Positions 34,780 through 45,385 of a DNA stretch of 64,000 nt are shown here, in pieces. Under the pieces are notes generated by a model that was not told the DNA's origin, did not search any database, and was given only the letters and a program-made list of their open reading frames with translations. Position 1 is the first letter of the stretch. Every line of letters begins with the position of its first letter. The DNA lies in assembly GCA_951213105.1 (NCBI GenBank), contig OX578135.1, positions 159,951,250 to 160,015,249 of the forward strand, in the 5' to 3' direction. Both the position numbers and the translations under genes were made by a program. This DNA comes from Amaurobius ferox (taxonomy: Eukaryota; Arthropoda; Arachnida; Araneae; Amaurobiidae).

Positions 34780-35264
34780 TCGCTGTCGCCAGCGTTTGTC
34801 TGGAAGTGACGTTGGTTGCGGTTTTAATTATGATACGCCACTGACACAGGTGTCGTTTAGCCAATGAGGGCTTGATTGATGGGTGACGTATGAGCTGGCA
34901 TTTGACTCGGAATTACAATGGGGTGTGGACGCTTGGAGATCACTGTGATTTTCGATGAACTATTTATTAAAATGGAGTATATTAAAATTTCGATTTGTGG
35001 AGGTGAAGTTTTCAACGATTGGAAAAGTTCCCCGCTTGTCTCCATATGAAAGTTTATTGCCTGCGTGATTGTTTTTAGTTTCGTTTTAGTACCAACGGTG
35101 GAATTAGTGCAAGGAGAGCAAGCTGAAATCAGAATTGGTAGTGCAGCCCGCGAATATGAACACAGATCCTGTGGTGAAAAACCAGTAATTTATTGTGACT
35201 CAGTGTGAAAATTCCAGACCTTAAGCCTATGGCCATCCAAGGCCCTTTGAATGTGAAAATGGCG
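34780..35264 (+). promoter_or_regulatory. candidate host promoter and first exon
   Basis: This stretch is less AT-rich than its surroundings, has no repeat match in the window and contains promoter-like words: GTGACGTTGG (34807), AGCCAATGAG (CCAAT box, 34858) and GGTGACGTATGAG. At 35229 an ATG opens a short frame (MAIQGPLNVKMA) that runs to GCG|GTAGGTGT at 35264, a good splice-donor context, after which the frame stops within 14 codons. A plus-strand gene whose first coding exon ends here and continues outside or far downstream would explain this. The downstream exon is not seen and HINE-B starts only 83 bases later, so this is tentative. Confidence 0.3.
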
Positions 35265-35346
35265 GTAGGTGTTAGAACGTTCCGTCCTCCCTTCTCCTTA
35301 GATTAGTATGGAAGATATTTCGATGTCTTCTGCAGCTATAATTACA

Positions 35347-36372
35347 TTTTTACTTTCCTTATATACATAATGTATAAGGAAAGTATTGTGACAGGGTCGA
35401 AAATTCGAATTCGAGTTTTCGACGGGAGAGCACGTTTCAAGCATCCCTGATCACGAATCAAACATTTTTGAAGTGATGTCAGTGTGTGTGTGTGTGTGTG
35501 AAAGTATGTGTGTGGTGTGTGTGTGTGTGTGTGTGTGTGAAAGTAGTGTGTGTGTGTGTGTGTGTGTGAAAGTATGTGTGTGTGGGTGTGTGTGGGTGTC
35601 AGTGAACCTGTGGAGACGATAACTGACAAGCGAATGAACCGATTCGAACGAAATTTGGAACAAAAATCACAATCCGTAAACACTGGAAGCCTATTGTTTT
35701 TATACGCAATCGAATGTACAGAACCCCCTTAAATTTTCGAGTGAAATTTTGAAAAAATCGTCAAAAAATCAAAACCGTTAATAAAGTTACGCAAATAGAC
35801 ATTTCTTATGTAATTTTTCATTAGAAAACGATTGACATAAATTTTAGAACGCTAACATGAACCGTTCTCGAGATATTGAACATTTTTTAAAAAAATTATC
35901 AAAAAGGTACATAAAATAAAAAATATATATTTCCTATTGAGAAACAAGTTCAGTTTTCATAAGTAATACCATGTGATAAATTTGGTGACATTATTCTCGT
36001 GGTTCTAGATCGTTCCATTCATGAAAAAAGATACTTTGAGTAATACTTTTGTATTTGAATGCCAATAGTCATTTATCTGCTGTAAGAATAACTTATTTCT
36101 CCATACATAACGCTTGGCGAGATTTTGGCGACGAATTTGGCAAAGTGTCGCCAACTTGGCGACATTTTAAATTTTTGCCAAATTAACAAAAATCTCGCCA
36201 AATGAATAAAAATGACGCTAAATCAATGAAAATGACAACTAATTGAAGAAAATTCAATATCTTGGGAAAAACATAAGCACCCACTATAAGAATAACATTT
36301 TTTTAAACTGTAAAAGTAGTAAATTCATTGCATTATATAAGGAAAGTCATGTGTTGCCCACATCAGATTTTT
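35347..36372 (+). mobile_element. HINE-B copy
   Basis: 5' end ACTTTCCTTATATACATAAT then GTATAAGGAAAGTATTGTG, GAAAACTCG-type block, long (TG)n interrupted by GAAAGTA (35480-35600), module GAACCGATTCGAACGAAATT then TGGAACAAAAATCAC, the CGTTCTCGAGATATTG block, a GGCGAC/CGCCAAAT cluster (36110-36250), and 3' GGAAAGTCATGTGTTGCC then CACATCAGATTTTT. Full length about 1.03 kb. Confidence 0.92.
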
Positions 36373-36968
36373 ATATTTGAGTTGATTTGCATAAAGAATA
36401 CTGTTAATTACGGATGAACAAGGAAATGCTTATTGCATTTGCTTAAAATATAGTTAATTTCGATTTGAATAAATATTTATCATTAAAATTAAATTGTTCT
36501 GCTTTCCACAACTTATTTAATTTATGTGTTGCTCTTTTCCATTAACATCGACCTTGGGATGACAAACCGATTTCTAGAATTGGCCAGGGAATAGAACCTG
36601 GTCAACACAGAGCAATATCGTTATAAGTTTGGTAATCAAAAACAGATATTCCAATATTAAAGAGTATTTCACATTTTTGGCATGCTAATGAAATATTTTT
36701 TGCTCCGATTTCTATCTTTGCTTTTCGCATAAGTAATAAAATGACATTCCTGAAAAAAAAAATATTTTTAATAATCGCGGACTAATTGGATGGGCATCAA
36801 TGCAGCTGCAGTGTTGCTCAACAGCGAAGATAGAAAATTTTATATAGTTAGTATATAGTATTATAGTTTGATAGTTGAGTTGTTTACCGGAACGCAGCCT
36901 ACGTTAGGAGTACCGACTGAATAAAAAGCATTGTATATAATTATATAGTATTTATATCCTTGTACATA
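36373..36968. other. unassigned spacer
   Basis: A weak tRNA-like pattern on the minus strand near 36570-36630 (B-box-like GGTTCTATTCCC) may be a SINE relic. Nothing else is recognised. Confidence 0.35.
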
Positions 36969-37259
36969 CAGGGTGTTTAGAATTAAAATATCCCTGTTCA
37001 GAGAACTGTGGAGAAAAAACCAGTGGTCATAAGAACGACAAATATGCGTGGTATGCACTTCAGATCATGAGTAAATAAATGATGCAAAAAAAAAAATGAC
37101 CGATAGAGGAAAATATGTCGCTGCGAACAGTCCCTAGTTAAAACATAATTCAATGGAACGGCTAAGCAGTCGTGATGTATATTAATTGCAAATTGTAAGT
37201 GGTATATGCGAGTATCAACTGTTATAAATATGAAATTTAGGTGAGCATTTTGCATATGT

Positions 37260-38590
37260 TTCATTTGGCATCAGCAAACGAAGAAGACGTCGCTTTATGC
37301 AAATTGTTTAAACTCAATTTGCTATAAAAACATGTTCAAAGCTTTATGGAAACATTCGACGATCGCTATGGGACTACCATTGCCTGACCGTGGTTTATTA
37401 TTAAAGGTTCTTTAAAAGAATGACGAAAACGCTGATGGCGCTCTTCGCGAGTACAGACGTTTGAAATCATTGTGAACAGGTTCTCTGATAAAATGTGGCG
37501 TCCGGAAAACAGTTCAACGCTTCGAGGAGAGACGGGAAGCTTCTCAGTTCGAACAAGATGAGGTTGAAAACCTGTGACAAGTCAAGTGGCTGAAGAGGTT
37601 GCAACGGCTGTGGTTGAGCAGACCAGTCACAATGAGGCAGGAATCAGTAGTGTTCGAGCTATAGCAAGGCAATTGGATTTGTCCTATGCAACAGTACGGA
37701 AGCGTTTGCGCAAAACTTTAGAAAGTTATTCATATAAGATCCAGAGTCACCAACCGTTACAAGGTTCTGATACAGATATCCGTGAAACGTTTGCTTTGAC
37801 ATTCTTGCATGCATGCAGGTGGACGCCAACTATCCCTGGAAGATCTTGTGGTGTGATGGGGCACATTTTTCTCTTTGTGGAGCAGCAAGCCCCAAAACAG
37901 CCGCATCTGAGCGATGGAAAATCCCCGCCAGTTTCAACAGATCCCTTTACATTCTCTAAAACTAACCGTTTGGATTGGGTTTATAGCAACATTTCCAATT
38001 GGTTCCTATATTTTTGAAGAAAGGCCTGTTCAGTTATACTGCACAGTGTTATAGTGTCCTTCCTGGAGGTTGGTGGTAGGGGAAGGAGGGTACGGTCTCT
38101 GTGGATGTCCCCCCTTGGGTTCTGGTCTAAATTGGGTGGCACTTCCCGGCCGTCCAAACAGTTACCTTACACCTTTCTGGTAGGTCGGACGGTCTGGGTC
38201 TCAAGAACAGTGTTATAGGGACATGTTGCACAACTTCGTTATTCCTCATCTTCAACAACGAGGATGCCTCAGCTCTACCATATTCTAATAAGATGGAGCA
38301 CCTCCCCACATTGGCCGTCCTGTTTAACAGTTGTTGCAACAGTATTTTACAGAAAATCGAGTAATCAGTAGCGCATTACCCGCACTTTATGACTTCCCTG
38401 TTCACCTGATCTGAACCCTTGTGACTTTTGGCTATGAGGTTACCTAAAAGGCATGGTTTACCGGGGAGATATTCGTAACCTTGCACATTTGAAGGATAGC
38501 GTCATCTGCACAAGCGCAGCATCACAACAGATCAGTTATGTGTAGCTGTCGAACACGCTATCACACGGTACCAATTGTTGCTGCGTCTTT
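37260..38590 (+). pseudogene. mariner-type transposase, broken
   Basis: Multiple stops and frameshifts. Readable pieces in order: a helix-turn-helix-like region (SSVRAIARQLDLSYATVRKR, about 37650-37710) followed by YKIQSHQPLQGSDTDIRETF; the first catalytic block WKILWCDGAHFSLCG (the usual E after the catalytic D is G); PIGSYIFEERPV; then, after the SINE, MLHNFVIPHLQQRGCLSSTI, the second catalytic block QDGAPPHIGRPV, and the third PDLNPCDFW about 40 residues on. The D, D, D triad can still be read but not in one frame. Tail GDIRNLAHLKDSV. Confidence 0.85.
38055..38206 (+). mobile_element. SINE-1, 5'-truncated, inside mariner
   Basis: 152 bases of the SINE-1 body (GGAGGTTGGTGGTAGGGGAA and onward, TCTAAATTGGGTGGCACTTC, GGACGGTCTGGGTCTCAAG) flanked by a perfect 12-bp target duplication ACAGTGTTATAG (38043-38054 and 38207-38218). 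It is an independent, later insertion into the transposase gene. Confidence 0.93.
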
Positions 38591-39196
38591 TTACAGCCTT
38601 CTTTCCTTCTGCGTTCCATGTGTAACATGTTCCAGATGCATTAATTAAATTGACATTTGGGTGTTTATGACTACTGCCAGTATCTATCGCAAGCTTATAC
38701 CACTTACAATTCGAAATTAATATACTTCACGATTGCGAAGCCCTTTCATTGAATTATATTTTAACTAACGACTAGTCGCAGCGCCATCTCTTCCCTTATC
38801 GGTGGTCATTTTTGGAATTTTTTTTTTTTTTTTGCGTCATTCGTTTCCCTATGTTCTGAAATGCATACTACACATATTTGGCGTTCTTATGATCACTGGG
38901 TGTTTTCTCTACAGTGCTCTTAAGAGGGATACTTTAATTCTAATCACCCGGTAATTATACTTTCCCTATCAGTACTGCAATTACTTGATGAGGCTGCAAT
39001 TAGCTTTTCCATGTCGTAATACTCTCCATGTAGAAAAGTTATATGCAGAGTAATCAATTGCCATCACGAGAAGATCACTTGGCATTGGCGACACATTTGA
39101 CGAATTGTTTGGGCAACATTTGGCAAGTTTGTGAAAATTTGAGTAATAAAGCGATTGGTCAAGAATTTCGCGACTTTCCACAGAGGAGAAAAGGGG

Positions 39197-39241
39197 CTCA
39201 TATCACATCACATTGTTTGGAGAGACGTGATGTGATATGAG
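39197..39241. repeat. perfect 15-bp stem hairpin
   Basis: CTCATATCACATCAC (39197-39211) and its exact reverse complement GTGATGTGATATGAG (39227-39241) enclose a 15-base loop. It is not part of a recognised family and may be a remnant of a small inverted-repeat element. Confidence 0.9.
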
Positions 39242-39559
39242 TAACTTCATTAAGGATAACGTCAATATTTTAAGAATATAATCGTCTTGTCTGTGAATAA
39301 GTTGAAAATTTATTTGCTGTTTCATTGTTTTCTGGCTGATGTTTAGTCTGACGGTCTATTTGTGTGTGTGTGTCCATAAAAATATCTGTTCGATTTTTAT
39401 GGAATGTAGTCTTCCGTTACTCTAGTATGGATTAGAGTTTCATCCAAATCGGAAAATATAAGTGACTCTAATAAAAATAAGTTCTGCAAATTTCGAAAGA
39501 AATTAAAAAAGTAAGAATGAACATGCTCGTGTATAATATACAAGCATATTCATGAATAT

Positions 39560-39810
39560 GCTAAGGATGACCTTATTCAAGTTTAAAACAGCATATAGCA
39601 CGAAAATAAGATTCTCAACTGGTCTTGAAGGCCCAAAACAGTCGTCTTGAGAACAAAAGACAGCGTGGTCAATAATTACCAGAATAAGATGGGCTTCCTG
39701 TCCACGTCGTCGTGAAGAAGACTTGTTTTTGCCCCCGAAACAACATCGTGAAGCGACTGTTTTTGTCGACACAGCCCCTCCCCTCCTTACCACCACATTC
39801 TGTTATGTGA
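39560..39810. repeat. interspersed repeat E, copy 1
   Basis: GTCGTGAAGAAGACTTGTTT then TTGCCCCCGAAACAAC and a TGTTATGTGATG end correspond to TGACGAAGAAGACCGTTTCT, TTTTCGAAACC and TTGTTTTGTGATG at 50986-51044. Both copies contain internal inverted words around the GAAGAAGAC block. Class unknown. Confidence 0.45.
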
Positions 39811-40420
39811 TGTTTTATAAAAAAAAACTTTGTAAATCTTTTGCTTTTTGAGAAACAGTTGAAGCGAATTTCGAAAATCTACATTTTGAAATTTTTGCGA
39901 CCAGACTAAGATGTCAAATCATTTTAAAATGCGAAATGAGAAACTGAATAGGGAGTAAATTGATTTAAAACAACGAAATTATTGCAATATTTTCCCAATA
40001 AGTGTTATTTCTGATGTGTTTTTGTTTTAATGTTATTTGTCGTTTTCTTATGTGTCATGTGTGTTGTTTGTATTCGTTTGTTTGTCGTTTGTATGATAAG
40101 ATTCAATTTAATGTTTATTAATAAAAAAGATATCGTTCTGACGTATTCTCCGTGAATCGCAGTGTATTCTCAGGCTACAAGAATGAGTTTGAATTTTTGG
40201 ATAGCACTTTATTTAAAACACCCTTAAGCGTAAGCATAGACAATATACAGTTAGTACTTCTGTAGTTATTTCACAATATCACGAACTATTCACCAGGTAC
40301 AAACAGCCATGGAATGCATAATTCATTCCTTTTCTTCGGCTCAGACTGTGCGTCATGCCAATTTGACGTAAGGCATCTTAATGCACAACCGAATTTTTTT
40401 TTAACTCGAACACAAAACAA
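39811..40420. other. mostly unassigned; repeat G fragment
   Basis: 40160-40260 resembles 23700-23800 (GAATTTTTGGATAGCACTTT, AAGCGTAAGCATAGACAATA). The remainder shows no gene or family. Confidence 0.4.
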
Positions 40421-41179
40421 AAAAATCTGATGTGGGCAACACATGATTTTCCTTATATAATGCAATGAATTTACTACTTTTACAGTAAAAAAATAGATTT
40501 TTCTTTTAGTAGATACTTATATTCTTTCCAAGCTATTGAATTTTCGAAAATTAGTCGTCATTTTCATTGATTTAGCGTCATTTTTATCCATTTGACGAAA
40601 TTTTCGTTAATTTGGCAACATTTCAAAAGTCACCAAGTTGGCGACATTCCGCCAAATTTGTCGCCAAAATCTCGCCAAGCGTTATGGACGGAGAAATAAG
40701 TTATTCTTATAGCAGATAAATGACTATTGGCGTTCAAATACAGAAGTATTACTCAAAGTATCTTTTCTCATGAATGGAACGAGCTAGATCCATGAAGATG
40801 ATGTCACCAAATTTATCGCATGATATTACAAATGAAAAGTGAACATATTTCTCAACACTTAATATTTTTTTATAATTTATGGGATTTTTTGATAAATTTA
40901 TTTGAAAAATGTGCAATATCTCGAGAACGGTTCATGCTAGCGTTCTAAAGTTTATGCCAATCGTTTTCTAAGGAAAAATTACGTAAGAAATGTATATTTG
41001 CGTAACTTTATTAAAGGTTTTGATTTTTTGATGATTTTTTTTAAAATTTCACTCGAAAATTTAGGGGAGTTCTGAACATTCGATTACGTTTAAAAACAAT
41101 AGGCTTCCAATATTCACGAATTGTGATTTTTGTACCAAATTTCACTAGAATCGATCCATTAGTTCGTGAGATATCGTCT

Positions 41180-41255
<76 letters not shown>

Positions 41256-41399
41256 AGATAGATAGAGAGACATCACTTCAAAAATTTTTGATTCGTGATC
41301 AGGGATGCTTGAAACGTGCTCTCCCTTCGAAAACTCGAATTCGAATTTTCGACCCCGTCACAATACTTTCCTTATACATTATGTATATAAGGAAAGTAA
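40421..41399 (-). mobile_element. HINE-B copy with pure (CA)n
   Basis: 3' tip TCTGATGTGGGCAACACATG at the left, with GATTTTCCTTATATAATGC. GGCGACATT cluster 40545-40690, ATATCTCGAGAACGGTTCAT at 40916, (CA)n of about 70 bases at 41182-41251, 5' hairpin CTTATACATTATGTATATAA at the right. The protein-like frame at 41617-41916 lies outside this element. Confidence 0.92.
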
Positions 41400-41459
41400 T
41401 ATTATATTTACAAAACGCAGACGTATTTTCAATTCATTTCTACTCGTATCACGCCAACC

Positions 41460-41665
41460 ATTTCTAACCGAATAGCCTTCTGTGGAAAGATCTCGAAAAA
41501 CCAAAGTAGCTTTTGAAATTCTTAGCCAATCTATAAAATTCGAATAGTTTCCAAAACGTGCCGAAAGTCACGAAGTTGGCGATATTTCATCAAATTTACT
41601 ACCAAGGTGCCCAAATGTGTCTCTAAGCTCAAGCAACCAGGAATTTTCCGTTAATGACGATTGTT
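41460..41665. repeat. interspersed repeat H, copy 3
   Basis: GCCTTCTGTGGAAAGATCTC, ATTCTTAGCCAATCTATAAA and CGAAGTTGGCGATATTTCAT correspond in order to 9275-9400 and 23790-23930. It lies immediately upstream of the hammerhead inverted repeat. Confidence 0.5.
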
Positions 41666-41797
41666 ACTATTTTTCAGCCAAGATACCATTAACAAGGGAA
41701 GTAATATATGGTATTTGTAATAATATGAAATACTTTAAATCGCAGAACTCACCTATAAGGAACATTCCCAAAAATTTGGAAGGCACTCCAATCGAAG

Positions 41798-41862
41798 GTA
41801 ACAGCATCCATGGACTGGTTTTGCGCTTATTATGGGCTCGTCAGCATGGAATAACTGTTATC
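41798..41862 (-). ncRNA. type I hammerhead ribozyme motif, core-mutated
   Basis: Minus strand: outer stem I GATAAC...GTTAC, inner stem I CATG, core CTGACGA, stem II GCCC-loop ATAATAA-GCGC, then AAAA where the hammerhead core requires GAAA, then CCAGTC and CATG. The change of the conserved G (G12, the general-base position in hammerheads) predicts loss of cleavage. Stem II also has one mismatch. Confidence 0.75.
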
Positions 41863-42024
41863 TGCATTGGTGGCAAGAATACTCGCTATATGCCACAATT
41901 TTGCAAGCTTATATAGGAACTGACAATTTCTGTCCTTCATGTATCCTAGCCGGCATCAAATTCTTGGTTCCCGTTGTCAATTCCTCGCAAAATTGCTGCA
42001 TATGGCAAATTTTCTGATATTGTA

Positions 42025-42090
42025 GATAACGGCTATTCCATGCTGACGAGCGCATAATAAGCACGAAACCGGTCCATGAATGCAGTTATC
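42025..42090 (+). ncRNA. type I hammerhead ribozyme motif, intact core
   Basis: Plus strand, 66 nt. Outer stem I GATAAC (42025-42030) pairs with GTTATC (42085-42090), with an internal loop. Then ATT(C)CATG pairs with CATGAAT (42075-42081). The core CTGACGA is at 42043-42049 and stem II GCGC-ATAATAA-GCAC at 42050-42064 (one mismatch). GAAA is at 42065-42068, a very short stem III ACCGGT at 42068-42073, and the predicted cleavage is after C42074 (GTC). The palindromic short stem III is typical of animal hammerheads that act as dimers. All invariant core positions are present. Confidence 0.8.
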
Positions 42091-42092
42091 TG

Positions 42093-42634
42093 CAATGAGG
42101 GTGTCTTTAAATTTGAAATATTGTTCAAGAGTGCAGTGGAGCTTTATATTTCAAACATTTCTTGGAATAGATACCGGTTTAAGTGATGGAAAGTCATATG
42201 TTGGAAGCATTAAAGATTCATTTTATAGCATGTTTCAAACATAAGCAGTTATTTCCCATTCTTTGTTGTCTGAAACTCTTACGGATGAGAACATTGAAAC
42301 AAAAAATATTTTGAGATGAAATATTTCCCAAAATATTATTTACTAACCAATACTAAACAAGGACCGTGCTTATTGAATTTACCTGTTTTGTTGAGACTAA
42401 AAGCTCCACATATATTCTTCATTTTAAGGGAGGAAATTCGGTTATTGGTTCGCGAAGGTATTTTTCAGCGACCGAGCACTTTGCCAATTTTGTAAGAAAT
42501 AAATTGACTTTTCTATCCAATGTGTTCCTTTTAAGCGACTCCTGTCAAAGTGTCCCTGGAAATTTAAATTCAATGGATATGATATGAAGTTGATTTTTCT
42601 AAAATTATGCAAAATATGTTTTGGCATCGCGCTA
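42093..42634. other. unassigned sequence next to ribozyme pair
   Basis: It may belong to the element carrying the hammerheads, but I see no terminus or coding region. The open frame at 42366-42587 is not recognisable. Confidence 0.35.
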
Positions 42635-43603
42635 ATTACTTTCCTTATATACATAATGTATAAGGAAAGTATTGTGACGGGGTCGAAAATTCGAATTCGA
42701 GTTTTCGACGGGAAAGCACGTTTCAAGCATCCCTGATCACGAATCGAACATTTTTGAGGCGATGTCAGTCTGTGTGTGTATGTGTGTGTGCGTGTGAAAG
42801 TATGTGTGTGTGTGTGTGTGTGTGTCAGTGAGTCTGTGGAGACGATATCTCACGAAAGAATGGAGCGATTCGAATGAAATTTGGTACAAAAATCACAATC
42901 CGTGAATACTGGAAACCTATTGTTTTTAGATGCAATCGAATGTTCAGAACCCCCCTAAATTTTCGAGTGAAATTTTGAAAAAATCATCAAAAAATTAAAA
43001 CCTTTAATAAAGTTAAGCAAATAGACATTTCCTATGTAATTTTTCCTTAGAAAACAATTGACATAAACTTTAGAACGCTAGCATGAACCGTTCTTGAGAT
43101 ATTGCACATTTTTCAAATAAATTTATAAAAAAATCCCATAAATTATAAATAAAAAATATTAACTCTTGAGAAATAGGTTCACTTTTCATATGAAATATCT
43201 TGCGATAAATTTGGTGACATCATTCTCGTGGATCTAGCTCGTTCCATTCATAAGAAAAGATACTTTGAGTAATACTTTTGTATTTGAACGCCAATAATCA
43301 TTTATCTGCTATAAGAATAACTTATATTTCCATCCATAAAGCTTGGCGAGATTTTGGCGACGAATTTGGTGTAATGTCGCCAACTTGGCGACTTTTTGAA
43401 ATGTTGCCAAATTAACGAAAATCTCGCCAAATGGATAAAAATGACGCTAAATCAATGAAAATAACGACTATTTGTCGAAAATTCAATGTCTTGGAAAGAA
43501 TATAAGTATCTACTATAAGAAAAACCTATTTTTTTTATTGTAAAAGTAGTAAATTCATTGCATTATATAAAGAAAGTCATGTGTTGCCCACATCAGATTT
43601 TTT
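42635..43603 (+). mobile_element. HINE-B copy
   Basis: 5' ACTTTCCTTATATACATAAT with GTATAAGGAAAGTATTGTG, (TG)n 42768-42828, module GGAGCGATTCGAATGAAATT then TGGTACAAAAATCAC, GAACCGTTCTTGAGATATTG, GGCGAC cluster 43350-43420, and 3' GAAAGTCATGTGTTGCCCAC. Confidence 0.92.
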
Positions 43604-43987
43604 ATTTATGAGATACCTGTTGGTTTAGTATTCTGCATCTCTAGCCCTCGAGGTAAAATGAAAGAGTTAAAACTTCACTTTGAGAAAATGCCAAAATCGT
43701 TTGAGACGACAACTCAGGTAGCGCTGGAGTCAGCTACTAAATCCCATCGCATTACATGTATGTTTACGGCGAAAACCACGTACTGAGGTAAAGAATATTT
43801 ATTAAACTGGTAATTTTGTAGAAATAAATTATTAGTGCAATGCAAATCAGCATTCAAACAATAAAGAATAGTCTTATTAAAATTTGCTTTATTTTTCAAT
43901 TTTTTTTTTTGCATCTCTATATTCTGTACCTTTTATACGACCAGGAACAAAGCACTAACTACATTTTCTCACAAATTGAGAAATTTA
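43604..43987. other. unassigned spacer
   Basis: No recognised gene. Low-complexity open frames only. Confidence 0.35.
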
Positions 43988-45385
43988 CACTGTTCACAAC
44001 TGAAATCGCAACGCCGAAAAAAATTGATGTATCCTTATGAAATTTACAGTTTATAATTGTAACATTGAGATATGCAAATGATCAAAAAATCATACCTGGA
44101 AAATGAAACAGGGAACTTTATTGACATTAGATCAATATGGAATAGGCTCACCGCGATCTGCTATGCAGGATTGAATACGACGACGCATGCGTCAATGAGA
44201 TGGTCAATGGTGTGCTGAGGGATGATATTCCACACAGCATGCAATTGGGCTTGTAACTGAACATGGTTTGCTGGAATTGGGAGTTATCCTCTGAATCGGC
44301 AACAAATGATGTCCCAGGTATGCTCAATTGGCGACAAATCCGGAGAATATGCTGCCCAAGGTAGGATGTCAAAACTCTGCAGACTATTCATAGTTACCCG
44401 TGCAGTATGTGACCTGGCATTACCCTGCTGAAAAAGCAGTCTAGACCTAGTTGACAGATATGGTTGTACCAGAGGTCTCACAATGTCAGAGACGCATCGT
44501 TGTGCCGTGATATTTCCAGAAACGTGGACCAAAAGTGTTCGTCCACCAAATGTTATACCACCCCAAACTATGGCACCATTCAGGGGGGCTGTGTGGAGAC
44601 TGATAGAAAGAGCTTCCTGGTGGCGTTGTTGAAAACGCCGCCATATGCGAGAATGGCCATCTGGCATGTCGAAACAAAATCGTGATTCATCCGTGAACAG
44701 AATGTTTCGTCATTCTGTCGACCAATTGCATCTCATTTGACAACACTGGAGGCGACGTAACCGGTGAAGGCGTTGAAATGGTATGTGTCGAAAGGTCGTC
44801 TACCTCGGAGTCCTGCGTCATGCAAACGGTTTCGAATTGTTTGCGTGGAAACCATGGTACCTGCAGTGTGGGATAAATGCCATTATAACACGGTTGCTGT
44901 GGTAAACGGTTCCCGCGCAACGCTTCTCGGAAGCATACGATCTTCACTTGGTGTGGTACACCTGAAAGCTTCACTACCCGATCTTCGTGTCGTTTCGTTG
45001 TTTCTCACGAACCGTAACACACACCGTTGAACTGTGCTCGCATCACGACCCAAAAGTTCAGCGACCCTTCGAAGGCTCAATACACCTTCACGTAAAACAA
45101 TAATTTTTGCCGTTCTGTTGACGACAACTTAACTTATGCGGTACGTCGACGTACCCTTGGTATATTGTGATGATTTTTACAACCTGAAACCAATGACGAT
45201 ACAATTTAGCTGTGATATCACTCCTCCTTGACCTGACGCTTTTAAGCTGCTCGGCAAGGTGTTCCGTCACTATGCGTAACGAAACTGGGATCATTTGCAT
45301 ATCTCGTCTTGCTGTATCTATTTCCTGATTTACATAAAGTTACACTTACAATTTTATGGTGTTGCGATTTCAGTTGGGAGCAATG
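43988..45385 (-). mobile_element. Tc1-like transposon, 1398 bp
   Basis: Terminal inverted repeats CACTGTTCACAACTGAAATC (left, then GCAACGCC) and, in reverse complement of the right end, CATTGCTCCCAACTGAAATC (then GCAACACC). They are flanked by TA on both sides (43986-43987 and 45386-45387). It encodes one decayed transposase on the minus strand. Size, TA target and gene content fit the Tc1 group of the IS630/Tc1/mariner superfamily. Confidence 0.93.
44284..45300 (-). pseudogene. Tc1-like transposase, broken, catalytic D lost
   Basis: Minus strand, in order: first helix-turn-helix LRRVAELLGRDASTVQRCVL (about 45070-45010), TTPSEDRMLPRSVAREP, a stop, second DNA-binding part VSTQTIRNRLHDAGLRGRRP, a frameshift and stop, the catalytic block TDESRFCFD (first D), NGAIVWGGITFGGRTLLVHV, then LFQQGNARSHTARV, where family members have D in place of G, and YSPDLSPIEHTWD (E). 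The second catalytic aspartate is thus replaced by glycine. With the stops and frameshifts this copy cannot make active protein. Longest intact piece 44284-44667 (127 codons). Confidence 0.92.

Larger units (their letters stand above)
36969..38951 (+). mobile_element. mariner-type transposon with ~120-bp TIRs
   Basis: The left end TA|CAGGGTGTTTAGAATTAA and the right end, in reverse complement TA|CCGGGTGATTAGAATTAA, are flanked by TA (36967-36968 and 38952-38953). The inverted repeats extend about 120 bases (blocks GTGGAGAAAA, GGTCATAAGAACG, CAAATATGCGTGGTATGCA) with roughly 80-85% match by eye. TA target sites and the DDD-type transposase relic inside place it in the Tc1/mariner superfamily. 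It is split by a SINE-1 at 38055-38206. Total 1983 bp with the SINE. Confidence 0.9.
41798..42092. repeat. inverted repeat carrying two hammerhead motifs
   Basis: Arms of about 70 bases match strongly (left CAGCATCCATGGACTGGTTT, right in reverse complement CTGCATTCATGGACCGGTTT), followed inward by weaker pairing (CACAATTTTGCAAG with CAGCAATTTTGCGAG). The two arms encode divergently oriented hammerhead ribozyme motifs. Hammerheads of this type in animals are known from Penelope-like elements and related short repeats; no reverse transcriptase is visible nearby. Confidence 0.8.

Noticed and set aside
36560..36640. tRNA-like sequence on the minus strand
   Set aside because: Only a B-box-like word is convincing; no A box at proper spacing and no second copy to define a SINE.
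37574..38017. A 147-codon intact gene
   Set aside because: It is an out-of-context fragment of the broken mariner-type transposase; the frame shifts away from the catalytic blocks near 37805.
41617..41916. 99-codon plus-strand frame
   Set aside because: Its second half lies across the hammerhead inverted repeat and no domain is recognisable; the RNA structure explains the conservation better.
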